Shown: positions 11,507 through 23,760 of the stretch, in pieces | Layout: every line of letters begins with the position of its first letter | Numbering within the stretch: the stretch's first letter is position 1 | Source of the DNA: Isoetes taiwanensis | Lineage: Eukaryota > Streptophyta > Lycopodiopsida > Isoetales > Isoetaceae | Direction: 5' to 3' | Assembly (NCBI GenBank): GCA_021234155.1 | Contig: JAJEKV010000012.1 | Span: 9,204,448 to 9,268,447, forward strand | Length of the DNA: 64,000 nucleotides | The notes under the pieces: model-generated | What the model was told of the DNA's origin: nothing | Database searches by the model: none | Seen by the model: only the letters and a program-made list of their open reading frames with translations | Program-made: the position numbers and the translations under genes

Positions 11507-14500
11507 TCAAAATGTACGCTCGGCAGTTTCCATCTTCTCAAGATCTGCTTGGGTATACAAAGTGGCATTGGTGCCAGAACCTATTTTTTCATAAGGTTGA
11601 GCCATTTGTCTTAGAAACTGCAAAATGTAGGGCAGTAAAATTAGTATTTTCATTAGACATCCAAAAGTTCCTAACTTAAAAGTACCAAGCACATTTGAGG
11701 ATTTGTCTTATATTACCTCCTGCAAAGGTTAAAATACTCTGGAACACTGATGCATAGGATAATGGATTCCAACATGGAAGGCGTCACCCAGAACTAGGGG
11801 CTCATGCATGTGGTTGGCTTCAACGAACTATTGAGCATTAATTTATACTGTACCCATCAGCAATGGCTTTCAAGTGCCTTCCAGGCAACGAGGTATTGTG
11901 TTGAACAACAATCTTTTACCACCAAGAAGAGAGGTGCCATAAAAAGAATGAGGGCTAAGAGGCATGAATGTACGGAATATTTGTGCACAATAACGGACAT
12001 GTCTGACAGAAATAGCACAATTATTACACTGCCACTACGTACAAATCCAAAATTGCTCACCTCACGTGCAATATGGAGTGCCATATCGGTACTCAAATTT
12101 AGATGAGCATCCCGCAAATGCGATAAGATCCATCCAGGAAGCTTTGACCGCTTGTCATGACGATTGTACCTGAAAAATCGCACAAGAGTTGAAGTGGCAC
12201 CCTGATTGATTGACAATGATGACCAGAAAGGATATAATTCTTTCCATGCGAGAAAATGAATGGCTTGCCCCATTCCAGACTTCCATGCCTGCCCTTTATA
12301 ATCCTAATAATAGCGTATATCTATTGTTGTTCTTAGCAGCTGCATGGGTTTTCAAGACCAATACATTGAATTTCATACGCACAGGATAACACTTAATCTC
12401 CAGGAATTACAATACATACCTTTTATCTGCAAAAATCATCATCCCATAATCTGATTTTGAACGAATCACACGACCAACACATTGTGCTGCCTGCCTCTGG
12501 AAAGACAATCACCAGTTCTTGAGCCCAAAACAAACAGAAAATGCAGTGTAATGAAAAAAAGCTTGAAATTCTCCTATTGAAGAGGTATGTAAATATTTTT
12601 ACCCACAACTAGAACCTTAGTATAGAAGTCATTTTTAGCTTCGTTCAGGAGAATGAGCAGTTAACAATTACCACAGCATCAAAAGTAAGGAAGTCACTTT
12701 CTTTGATCTGGAATGTTTCCCGTAGGTACTCCAAACGAGAGATTAAGATTCTTAAAATATATGTCATATGTCAGTTTCTGCAGTTTATCTGCGATGACAT
12801 AGGAAAACGCTGTCTTACCTGCTTAGGGTGTACTGAAATGGTACACCAAACATGATAACTAACCGGCCATAATGGCGATCAAAATCTATTCCTTCTGCAA
12901 CCTTTCCCCTGCATTTGAAGTTAGAAAAAAAAGAAGCAAAGGTAGCTAATATCAGTTCCACTCAACACATATTCTGGCCAACCTTGCACATTAATAAGAA
13001 TCTCCATTCCTCTTCTTCCTCACATTTCATATTGAAAGGCTTTCCACACTCCTCTTGGTCATCAAACTCTAAATTTCTAATAGTTCTAGCACAGTATCAT
13101 TTATTCTACATCAGTGACTGGGAAGTTATCTTGATGCAAAGGATTAAGAACACTAGAAGAATTACCTCACTGGGTTGTCAATAGGGCTAATTCTAAAAGT
13201 CACAAAATGATGACCCTATATACTTCACGATTCAAACTCATAACTAATCATTTTAACACTCCTTTAGTTAGGCAAAATGATTCTTTGACAAACATGAAAC
13301 CCTGTAATTTTTCGAAAGAGGAGGTGATCTGCATCTGCCACCAAAACAGGGAATTTGGCGGGAAAAAACTACACAATTTCAGAAGAGACTTGCGGAAAGG
13401 TGAAACAGGAAGAATGTGTTCATATATAAAAAGGGGAAAAATTGACATCAGCACAGCTCAGACGTTTAAGTTATAGTAGCCTCCATCCCACAATATTCAT
13501 TTTCCATTACATCTATTAGTTATAATAAGTTCGAGCTAGAGATTTTTCTCCTTCCTGGACCCTTCACTCAAAAGAGCTACTCGCTCATCATCCTGGTTCT
13601 GCCTTCCATTCTCTTCCTGCATTAGAAGAGTTCATGAATGAAGTAATTAATGTTGATACTTCATCCTCTATATTTATCACAGCCTTCTAAATTGGGCACA
13701 ACCAGCAGAACTGTTACCTATCGGCTTGCATTGTTGAGATACACTATATAAACTAATATGCTTAACTAGAGGCACATAAGACTAAGCCACACTAATGTAG
13801 GGGTTTGGCATGATGTGAGATCAACAGAAACGAGTAAACTACTTAGAGCAATATAACAAGTTGAGAAAATAAAAGTTAAACCTGGCAACAGAGAAAAAAA
13901 CTGCACCACGGCCACAATCACAAGCTCTGCGATAATTGTCTAGAGCCAGCGTCGTCTCAACCACATCTTGTGTCTCTATAAATACTAGTTTATGCTGCAT
14001 GATGTCCTGCAATTGTTTAAAATGGTAGTGACATTAATTTCAAGTAAAGTACTCCAGCTCCTACAAAGCAGTGGTTCTATCCAAAATACCTTCAAGATGC
14101 CCATCTCATTCCAACTGTTTATGATTGCATCCATGTAGGAATAACTAACAAAGAAACAGACAATTCCATCAGGAACTGTTGCAACCATCTCTAGCAATAG
14201 CCTTCCATAATTTCTGACAACTCCAGGATCGCTCCGCATGTCAAATTTGGTACTAACAGGAAGTTGATCGCTGTAGAGAAATGTATGAGCGCAGACTATC
14301 ATTATGTTTGTCATAATTCTTTGATTATTATGGCATCACTCTAGCTTCTAGTATCATAGTGAAATAAAATGACAGAATTCGTCATGTTCATAATAGATGT
14401 GGTTCATTGTTCAAGATCTTTCATAAATGCGTAACAGTTCTCTTAATGATTTATCCAGTTCCATTAAAACATCATTAACTCAGACTATTGCGGGCCAATT

Positions 14501-17045
14501 CTCACTGAAATTTAAGGCATGTTTTTGCTGAACCACTATAAGCTGAAACATAACTTACATACTTCCTATTAGCAAATCAGTGTACGGACCTTCCCCGTGT
14601 GAGAACCATTGGACATATGCAATCGCGAGTTAAAGTCATTGGAAAGCTCCGAAGAATAACAGGATTAAAATTGAGGAGTCGTGGGTACAAGTCGATTGGA
14701 CTGAGAGTTCCTGAGGTTATCACGACAGACTGAAACCGTTCGAACACGGGTTTGATAGCTAATGATGCATCAAGACAGGTAAGCTGCATGAGATGAACAC
14801 ATTGATCGACAGGCACTGGCACAAGACAAGATAAAGGTCTTAAAGGTGAGAGAATACCTGCAACACTGGATCAGGAATATGCGGCATGCGCTCATCAAAT
14901 GGCTCAATTATTATTGAAAATCCTCGGGTATATGTTCCCACTAAGGTAGCAAAGTCACAAACGGTTTGTACATGAAGGAACTCGTCAATCTCTGTAATTT
15001 CCAAAGTCAGCAGCAGAGAGTGCAAACGATCATAACAGAACTTCAACGCCTTCTGATCAATTGCTGCAGAAGCTGCCATGGAGCTTGTAAATGACACGGG
15101 TCCTTCTTTTTCCACTTTGTCTGTTTCTAACCGATTTTGAACATACTGTATTAATCGTTTTAAAAAGGCTATAAAATGCTCTGCACGACGAATATTTCCA
15201 GGAACAGCCTCGCGTAAAATATCTTCTGGCAAGACAGGATTTGCAAGCCATACATCCGATTCTGCACAACCAATGGGTTCATGCTTTCACTAGAGGCCAC
15301 CTTGCAAATGCAAAGGAAGATCAAAAAGATAGTTCTAACATACCTCTGAAGTTGCCTTGCTGTGCTAAGCCTTCTACCAGTCTATTATATTCTTCACGTA
15401 ATCGATTTGCATCAGTGGCCTTGAACCTGAATTCAAATCACATGTCAACGAATCATACACATAGACCATGTATTTTCCTGGAAGTTAGAATGTTGTGAAA
15501 CATAAAGTTATCTACTTTGGATGAATATATGAAGGAGTTCTCTTAGGAGAACCTTTATTGCTTGTAAATGACGAATAGCTACTAAATGCTCATTTTGAAA
15601 TACTGAGCCAGTTGAAGAGGCGATATCCTATTTAGTGCATGTGAAAAACACTCTCTTCAGTTTCACATGCCCAATGGAGAACTGGTGGCTGTTCCAGAAG
15701 ACATTCGTTGCGCAGAGCATTTTATAGCTTTTTCGAAGTGATAGAGATCCTGAGTTGGTAAAAGTAGAGTGCTTCAGAAATTGTGGAAGCTATGTTGACA
15801 CCAATTCCTCTCTCACTCCGTAAATATATCAGCAGGCATAGGACAGGTATTCATTACCTTCGGATAGAGATTGGAAGATGGTCGGTACCAAGGGAGCAAC
15901 GGGTTTGCACTCTATGTTCCTCAAATCAAGTAAAAGATGATCACTGCGTATTCTTGGCATGCGAGCAATGTATGAGCATAAGAGAGAAGTATGACGTAAA
16001 AGCATCAAATTTCCGTTCTCTATTTCAAATGCCAGCTGAAGATTAGGAAAATTTTTAATGGAGGTAGATAAGCATAGAACATTTCTTATAAAGCTAGATG
16101 CTACTTGAGCACATTTGTATATTGCCGCAGAATGACTACTAAGAGTCCAAAAGGGGCATGATTTAATCATTTCATTTCATTCAACTGTATATAAAATATA
16201 ATTTCATGTGAAACACTTTTCTTAGCAACGTACCTTTCAACAGTTTGTGAAAGTTTGTTGAGGTTCCTAGTAGCACCATCTAAAGTCTGCTGCCGAATAT
16301 TGACACTGAGTGCCTCAATGCAGACATTATCAATGTTATGTGCCTCATCGAACACTACCACACATTCCTTCTGCATCTCTCTTGATATAATACCAGAAAC
16401 CTTAGGATCTAGAAGATATTGATAATTATACACCACCACATTGGCAACATGGATCATCTGCCTAGCAAGAAAATATGGGCACCATCCCTTCTCTCTTCCA
16501 AATGATCTCAGGTCTTGTAAAGTATAGACCCCTGGAGGAAGTATTGTACCAGGGGGCTTATTCTCATAGCCCTCAAAAAAGGGACAAGTTTCGATATTGG
16601 GATTAGCTATGGCAGCAGTCCGAACCCAAGAAGCTGTCAACTTTCTACATCCAGCATCTACGCTTTCCCTAGAACCTTCACCACTAACCACAGGATGAAT
16701 GCACAGATTCTTCCTTGAACTTAGACCTAATGCCAATATCTCAGCTGTTTTGCCTAATTCTTTCTCCCGATAAGCTTGAAGGGTCCTAAGTTCTTCCAAA
16801 ACCTTTTCCATTTCATGCACTGTGCGAGTACAATATATAAGCTTACCAACAGACTGATTTGCAAGCTGGTAGCTGGTAATTAAAGACAGGAGAGTAATGG
16901 TCTTGCCTGTTCCTGTGGGCATCTCAAGCAGGCAATGCCCCTTTGCATCTAGAGCCCGCTTCAGCTCTACCATATATTGGTATTGTTCTGGATACATGTA
17001 TTCATAGGGGAAATAAACTGTCAATCCTTCCAGGTTGAACTTCAT
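11507..17045 (-). CDS. XPD: TFIIH 5'-3' DNA helicase subunit XPD (ERCC2/UVH6)
   Basis: Eleven exons: 17045-16234, 15426-15344, 15261-14858, 14783-14590, 14270-14090, 14006-13882, 12908-12819, 12750-12672, 12496-12420, 12169-12061, 11617-11507. All joins are GT-AG and phase-consistent, summing to 2265 nt, or 754 aa (plant XPD about 758). XPD is the iron-sulfur helicase of TFIIH that opens DNA in nucleotide-excision repair and supports transcription initiation. Visible motifs: Walker A PTGTGKT (43-49); four Fe-S cysteines C115, C133, C154 and C189; DEAH box (233-236); [11 protein letters not shown]; and C-terminal helicase motif [12 protein letters not shown]. The start ATG gives [16 protein letters not shown], matching the family N-terminus; an open frame extends further upstream but is not conserved. 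Intron 1 carries a plus-strand LINE-like fragment. No breaks in the coding sequence. Confidence 0.95.
15783..16046 (+). mobile_element. LINE-like C-terminal fragment inside XPD intron 1
   Basis: An 87-residue frame antisense to XPD, with a Cys/His-containing tail: [27 protein letters not shown], then [13 protein letters not shown]. The Cys-x2-Cys followed by His/Cys and the R-x-R/T-G-x-H phrase are seen at the C-terminal zinc-binding end of many non-LTR retrotransposon proteins. No reverse transcriptase precedes it, so it is a truncated relic within the 807-bp intron 15427-16233. Confidence 0.6.
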
Positions 17046-18696
17046 AGCTGCCTGCTGCGGAGATTCAGGTTGGCCGAGATCTAATACTGCTAGCGCTGAC
17101 GTGCTCTTTTGCGAGAATGGAGTGGAGTGTAGGAGAATATTTGATGATTTGTTTTCAAACCATGCAATCACATAGGACGTTTGCCAACTTCAAAAGTTGA
17201 AGAGTGTAGTTTTGGATACCCAAAAGAGCAAACAAAGAAAGCACAGTCCTAAAAGAGGAGAGGAATCAAACTGATGCAACACTTGCATCTATATTAGGAG
17301 GGAACTATAAAAGACACAAATCTCACTTGCAAATATGCTGAAAGGGACAAAATGGAGTGAAAAATGCAAAAATCATAGAGCATCGAGATGGTTGGCATAA
17401 GGGAGGGCCTTAGCGGGAAAGGATTTGAGTGATGAGTAACACAAGACATTGAATTGGCAAGAAAGAAAAGGAGTTTAGTTCTAATAGTGAGTAATATAAC
17501 ACATTGAACGGGCAAGAAACATTAGTAGATGAACCACATATGACATGATGATAGATATAATCTCGAGGTAGACGTCGTGATTGATATGGAAGACATAAAT
17601 ACTCTAAATACTTTGGTTCAACATTTTGACGATAAAAATGACAATCTTTTGAGCAAAATTTTACAAGGAAAACGCATGGAAGATGACAAGATGTGGATGC
17701 ACTATGGCTTATAGGGCAACTGTAATTTAGGATTTAGTTTTGGTTTTGGATTTGAAGAAGTTTTGGATAGGTAGTTTGAAGATGTTAATGAATGTTCTTG
17801 TTTGTTGAAATTGGTAGATGCAGTATTGGCATACCTTGCATGAAAGAAAATACAATGAAGGTAAGGCAGAATGGTTATGTTTAGAATGGATATGATTTTA
17901 CATTTAGAAGTAGCATCAACAATGAAATATACAATTTTTTTAGGAAAAAATACGAAAATGCTTCTATATTTAACTTAGGTAGTGCGCACTCTAAGTGGTT
18001 CCGACTCGAGACCTATTTGTACTAGACTAGTGTCTTACTACTAGATCAAACATCCATTTAAAAAACCATCAAGTATCTTATCACAAATTGAGTCAAAAGT
18101 CTTGTTCCTCATCTAGATCAACACCCATCTTTATCTCAGAGGAGGATATCTGTTAAGGTCTACACATTGGAGAAACATCTTTAAGAACATCATGCATGAT
18201 AAACTTTACAAATACCCTCAATCGAATGAAGAAGACGTCGCGCCCTAGTGCACTGTTACTATACACTTCTAGAGTTCATTGAGGAAGAGTGCACTTTAGC
18301 TTTCAAGTCTATGTCTTCATCCTGTTCTTAGGCAAGAACATCTGAAAGACAGGCGCAGACCAAAATAGAATACGCAGTAGTAAATTTGCCATATTTCATG
18401 ATTGCAAACTCGGATAGCGTTATTTGCCTTTAATCTAGTGACCTCCAAATGCTTATTCTTATATTTGTTGGGCTGCAAATGACACCTAAGATTTTTGCAT
18501 CCAATAAGCATTAACGTGTGGTCTTATATGATAGGAGGCAACCGCTGCAATGATAATCTTTTCTTGTGATAGGAGACAATTGCTATAATGATTATATGAT
18601 AAGAACCGATGCAATGTTAACCTTTTCCTGTGTTGTAAACCCAATCAGAACATGGCAGAAGCTATGATTGAGCTAATGATTAAATGCAATATTCAA
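17046..18696. other. upstream region of XPD and intergenic
   Basis: No second gene recognised. XPD promoter and 5' UTR should lie just above 17045, with no obvious TATA box. The rest to 18696 is AT-rich. Confidence 0.4.
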
Positions 18697-18706
18697 AGGA
18701 CCAACA
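18697..18706. repeat. LINE target-site duplication (left)
   Basis: AGGACCAACA, identical to 19310-19319 on the far side of the truncated LINE. Confidence 0.85.
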
Positions 18707-19309
18707 ATTTTTATTTTTTATTTTTTTTTGGAAGGACGCGAGACTCTTTTTATTGACAAGAACAAAGAACAGACAGGACTAAAACCCTAGTGGATATGCT
18801 GACCCAACTAGGCACAAACACTCGTCTATACATAAGAAGAACACTGTAAATAAGTCCGCCAAATTATCTCATTAGCTAGAGATGAGCAACGATAAGCTTT
18901 AGTGATCTGCTGCTGAGCACAACGAAGAAGCTGCTGATCAGAGATGTGTGCACCTTGGAAAATACAAAAACGTCGCCTCTGCCAGATAGACCACAAAATC
19001 CAACTAGAGGCAAGATGAAATGCCCCCTTACGCAAGTTAGGCCAAACAGGGGGATAAAGTGCAAGCCGTAGATGATCGCATATAGAAGAAGCAGTGTTCA
19101 ATAGTTTCAACACATTGGCCATGAGAGGGCAACGATCTGAGACTCTAGGGTTCATCTTGTAAACCAAAACATTTACTCGAACGCACCTATGGAGAATTTG
19201 CCATCGCAGTGCTGACACTTTAGGGTGGAGCAATTCATCCCATGTCCACATCCAAACACTTTTCCACTGTGATTGAGGAACCTGAAGATGCTAGTGCCGA
19301 GATGGGGGG
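18707..19309 (-). mobile_element. 5'-truncated LINE with 10-bp target duplication
   Basis: The minus strand encodes the C-terminal zf-RVT region of a plant LINE (WTWDELLHPKVSALRWQILH near 19251-19190, ending FRTYL-like at 18840). It is followed by a 3' tail that ends in an A-rich run (T-rich on plus, 18708-18728). The element is flanked by a perfect direct repeat AGGACCAACA at 18697-18706 and 19310-19319, the target-site duplication. At about 0.6 kb it is strongly 5'-truncated, the usual result of incomplete target-primed reverse transcription. It is related to the 3' half of the LINE at 26298-27360. Confidence 0.88.
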
Positions 19310-19319
19310 AGGACCAACA
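19310..19319. repeat. LINE target-site duplication (right)
   Basis: AGGACCAACA, identical to 18697-18706; it marks the 5' truncation point of the LINE. Confidence 0.85.
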
Positions 19320-19471
19320 TTATCACCTATACAAATCTCAAAATAAGACGCCTAGCTTTAGCCTATGCAGCATTCCTTGGACACTTGAAAATAAAGACTT
19401 GAGGATGCAATGCCCTTTTTCTTAGTTGTTATTCCTAATCGCACAACTTACCTCAGAGCAACCAAATACTT

Positions 19472-19665
19472 GTGCCAAATTCATGTTGCATGTCTTATAC
19501 CAGTTGCAAAAGACCAAACATGTTTTACATGATTCTTAAGTCTGTACTTCCAAATACTTGTGCCAAATTCATATTGCATGTCTTATACCAGTTGCAAGTT
19601 AAGTTTTACATAATTCTCAAGTCTGTACTGCCAAATTCAAGTTCCAAATTCAAGTTGCAAGTTAA
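19472..19665. repeat. short local direct repeats
   Basis: The phrase CCAAATACTTGTGCCAAATTC plus following TCTTATACCAGTTGCA occurs at about 19463 and 19550, and the later AAATTCAAGTT unit repeats again near 19635. This is a small decayed tandem array without coding potential. Confidence 0.6.
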
Positions 19666-19844
19666 ATATTAAACAGGCGAAAGCACGAGCAATGCATGGA
19701 TAACCACAACATGCTATAAGCAAAGAGAAAGCATTCACATCTTGAAGCAGGGCATTAATTAATCGCCTTGCTATCATTTTGTAAAACTTTGATATTAAAA
19801 GGATGAAAATATAGTAGTTACTTTAAAGTAATTCTTGTAATTGC

Positions 19845-21294
19845 ATGGATCAAACAACTCCGACAGGGATCATGCAGGTTTACAAGGTGGGGAAACACAT
19901 GATGTTGCGGACAACATCAACTCAAGGTGGAGAGAATGTGACGTTCCAGCATAATATATGGCGTGAATACGTATCTTATACTGCCATGTCACCAGTACAT
20001 GTCAACCCAATGACATGTACATGGCAACTGTATAGAGTTATACCCTGAAATATGACCATTGGAACCATTAACATATGCCTATAACCATTGCCACATGGCA
20101 ATAGCTCTAAATGACCCTTTAGATGTCAACGCTAAAAGCGTCATGATAAAAGGAGTCTAGAATTCTAAAAGTAACCCTTTCATATTCTAGCCTTTAGAGC
20201 TCGCATTGCACTTGTGACAGATCCATTCCAACCTGTCGGCACCTGTGGAGCTCACTTTCCCAAGCAAATCACCAAGCTTCGACCATCTCGAGCCCCCGGG
20301 GGATTCAGTATTCTTTGTAGTACGGGACATGTGCATGCAATAAAGGGGTTTTGTTTTTACCATTTCGTATTTGTTTACTTACCATTAGGGGGTTTTTCAC
20401 CATTATCTGGGACAAAATATATACTTTAGGGGTTAAACTAGCTTCCAAAGATCAGTATACTAGGGATGTTTTTGGGCACCCTCCGAACGCAGATGTCCAT
20501 ACCCTTTTATTACTAAGTGCATCCTCCGGGCTCGAACCACCCCGATAGCATGGACATCGTCCGAGGACTGGGAGCGAGCCAAGGATCTGGTATGTGATCG
20601 ATCTGACGTGCAATGCCGGCTTCTCGACCAGCATTGAGCCGAGTTTGCACCTTTTTTTTAGCTTTAGCAAGCTTCTAGATCCTCAGATCTCAGCCTCTAA
20701 CAAAGGAGCCTAACCATGTATGTTTAGGTAGATAGATTAGAAGTTATTCTGTATTTTCAGGTTCATTGGATGATGATAGTTATCTCTGTGCGCACCTCTT
20801 GTGTATTAGGAAGGGGGGTAGAGACCCAGAGCCTTTGTAGATGATGTTCCTAGAGTAACCTCCTTAGCACCCAGTAATTGCGGCGTGTGCATATGCCAGC
20901 CCAATCTATTTGCCATGAATTCTGTCTGCGTTGTCTTCTGGAGATCCAAGTCATCAGGCGATCCTCATGAGCCTGAGCCTTGGGTAGGATTTCCTTTCTC
21001 TGTCGATGTTATTGTTATTTGATGTTCAAATGTTATGATATGGTGAGCCATCCTTCGAGGTGGATATGTATTTTATATGATGCTATGTGCTTATATCTTA
21101 CACGCTTCCGCAGCTAGGTAGATCCCAAGGAAGACGGGACGAATGACATGTCTATTCTTCCCCGTTAGGTTCTTGCCACCATCAAGTACTTGATGATAAG
21201 TAGAAGGCCTCGTGTTAGCAGTTATGCACTGACAGGAGGGATGAACTCCAGTTCTATACGTGTGAAGCACCGTATATGAGCAGGGGACGTCACA
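19845..21294 (+). mobile_element. gypsy-like retrotransposon relic with 3' LTR (copy 2)
   Basis: A 90-bp internal remnant (19845-19936) ends in the purine-rich CAAGGTGGAGAGAA immediately before an LTR at 19937-21294. It shares internal and LTR sequence with the relic at 7490-9706. Most of the body and the 5' LTR are missing. Confidence 0.72.
19937..21294 (+). repeat. gypsy-like LTR (copy 2)
   Basis: 1358 bp, starting TGTGACGTTCC and ending GGACGTCACA, so the ends are inverted repeats (TGTGACGT/ACGTCACA). Distal homology to copy 1 includes GCTTCCGC, GGGACGAATGACA and the GAGCC...GGGTAG phrase. Confidence 0.74.
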
Positions 21295-22482
21295 GATACA
21301 ATGGCAATTTTAGGTTAAGGCATTGCTCTGACTTCCATATTGACTTGTTGCAATGGTTACAGAATCATATGCTGAGGTGGTGGACAAGGGTGTTTGACCC
21401 CATCACAAATTTTGTGGATGGTGGAGAATGCATGAGAGAGAATATATCGGGGAATATTTTGCAAATCAAGTGGCCACAATTTGATAATAAGTGAAAACAA
21501 GCAATAAAAGTGACAAGTAAACATAGTTTTCAAATGGAAAGGATTCAAGTTGCATGTATTGATTTTTATGCCTCGTATTTCACGATGGATGATGATGATA
21601 AGTACTGCTGCATCCATTGCAAAATCACATATGTTTACGTTAAAATGCCATGTAAATTCACAAGTATCTCTGTCCATTTATTACGAAAATTAACCTCCAT
21701 GACAGACATGTTTCAGTTTTTTCTTGTGGCAGTTCCTTTTTAGAGGAGGAATTTAATTTTTGCGATTCATAGAGATGCTTACAAATTGGTAAGACTTGGG
21801 TGGTAAGTGCATGGTTTGTAAGCACTCTCCCCTATTCATGAATAAGAAAGAAAAAAATAAGAGTTGCTTCACCAATCGCTATTTTGCCCTTCCGTAGCCC
21901 ATATCATTCACCAAAGCGGGAGAAATTCTAGTCCGTAAATAAATAACGTAGTCATATCGTATGGACTTGCTAAACACCGATCGTTATTTTTTGGCATTCT
22001 TGTGATTTATTCCCATGCCTCGTTAGTCTTTAGGGTTACATGGCCATGATTTATGTTTGCTTTAAACTTTTGTTATTAGAAGAGGAGCTTGCATCGAAAT
22101 CATTCTCAATGGAAAAGTAAAGTGAGCACTGTTTTACAGCAGCTAGAGAGCTTTCCCATTCCACTCATCTGAAGGATGCAAGATGGCACTTTTGTTGCAT
22201 ATAATAGGTCTGTCCCTTCGTGATTTTTATTTTTCCATCTTGGCAGGTTATCTTGCTCATAGCCTGTTAGTCCTATTACCAAACAACAAAGTTCTGAAAA
22301 GAGAAGTTACAACGTGCATTACATGTGATCAGATTGATCAGCATAATATAATCAACCTAATTCATGGTTATTGATGATAGACTCAGCATACCCTCCAAGT
22401 ATTTTGAAGAGCAAGGTATTAGTACAGAATTAAACCATAATATATAAAATAGTGTGTTTTGCTTTCTTAGGACTGTCACCCT
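21295..22482. other. intergenic, serpin 3' flank
   Basis: No gene recognised. The segment next to 22483 probably includes the serpin 3' UTR. Confidence 0.4.
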
Positions 22483-23760
22483 TCAGCCAGTTAATGGATT
22501 TGTAACACGCCCTACAAAAAGAATTACACCTGTGAAATCCTCCCTGATAAGGAAGAGGAAAGGATGGTCTGCTATAAAGTCGTCAGGAGGAGATAGTATC
22601 AATGATTTAAGGGCAATTGTGGCAGCTGACGCAGCAGATGCCTCGGTTCCCTCCTCGTTCGCTTCTATAGATGCTTGATGAAACACATTAGAAACATAAA
22701 GCTCTCCAGGTGATGGTGATTCTGCAATCTCTGAAAAATCTGCATCCTTAGAAAAAGGCAAGAGCATCCCCAGTTCTTTCAGCCAGTTGGGCACTTCCAG
22801 AGTATATGACATTTTAAATTTTGGAAGCTGAAACTCATTTAGATCCCTTTTCTGCAGCTTCCGAGACTGAACCTGATCCAAAGCTGCATCAAGTCCCTTC
22901 TCCAAATCTGGCAATCCATTCCTGGTAGTGGGAAGCAGAATGTACATGGAAAACTGCCTTTGATCACTGCCGCGAGCATATGGCAATTGCAGCACCTTGA
23001 AGCTGCCATAATTTGCAAACAATTGCTTTTTTTTGCTTCTCATCATTGGCACCTTCACAGATTCTCCATTTAGCAGATAAAAGTTTCCATCAGAAGTTTG
23101 AGATGGATCAAATTTGGTTTCCCAAGCACCTTTCATATGAAGACCATTGGCTACTATCAACTTTGTCTGGTCATCAACTGAGCCCGAAGGAAGCAATTCT
23201 GCTATTTTGCCCTTAGTGTAGTCCGATATCCAGTTATTAATAAGTTTTCGTTCTTCATCTGCCTACATAGATAAGCCAAAAACAAAAATATTGGAATGAC
23301 TATTCTTTTTGCAAAACCCTAAACCTAAATTTTGTGTAACAAGTATCCTTTGAAGAAGTGATAAGAGAAAACTAACCTTATGAGCAAAATCAGAAGACGT
23401 AACTTCTGCCTGATATTTTTCTTTCACTACTTTAGCATAAGTAGGCTTCAAAGAGAGGCTTTTGTCAGCCCAAATCCCACTTGCAAAAGTCATTTCCGGG
23501 CCCCCAGCTTGGCTTCCATCGGAGAGCACTATGGTCCGCAACTGACTAGAAAATTCGTGAGCAGATTCGTTTGGAAGCTTGAGAACGGAAATGATCTGAT
23601 GTAGGGTAGCATTTTTTGCTCCGGCCCCTACCATAGCCATAGCTAGAGCTATAGAAAGCGGCGAGAGCACTGCATTGCCATGTGGGTTGTCATGCAAAAC
23701 AGCCTTGTAAAAATCCAGGCTGAAGCTAGTCTGCTGCCGGATTGCGGCCTGCAAATCCAT
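22483..23760 (-). CDS. plant serpin (clade-typical protease inhibitor)
   Basis: Two exons, 23760-23377 and 23262-22483, join GT-AG in phase 0 to give 387 aa, the normal serpin length. Exon 1 carries the N-terminal helices (NAVLSPLSIALAMAMVGAGA, about 30-50). Exon 2 carries TKLIVANGLHMKGAW, the breach/hinge EEGTEASAASAA (331-342) and the C-terminal signature DHPFLFLIRE. Serpins trap proteases by inserting the cleaved reactive loop into the central sheet; the small-residue hinge here is that of an inhibitory member. By alignment to the plant loop, P2-P1-P1' is Leu-Lys-Ser (Lys347-Ser348), predicting trypsin-like specificity. No signal peptide is seen, consistent with the cytosolic location of plant serpins. 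The single intron falls after DFAHK. Gene appears intact. Confidence 0.94.

Noticed and set aside
17046-17171. N-terminal extension of XPD
   Set aside because: The frame is open upstream of 17045, but the extension is not conserved and the ATG at 17045 gives the family N-terminus.
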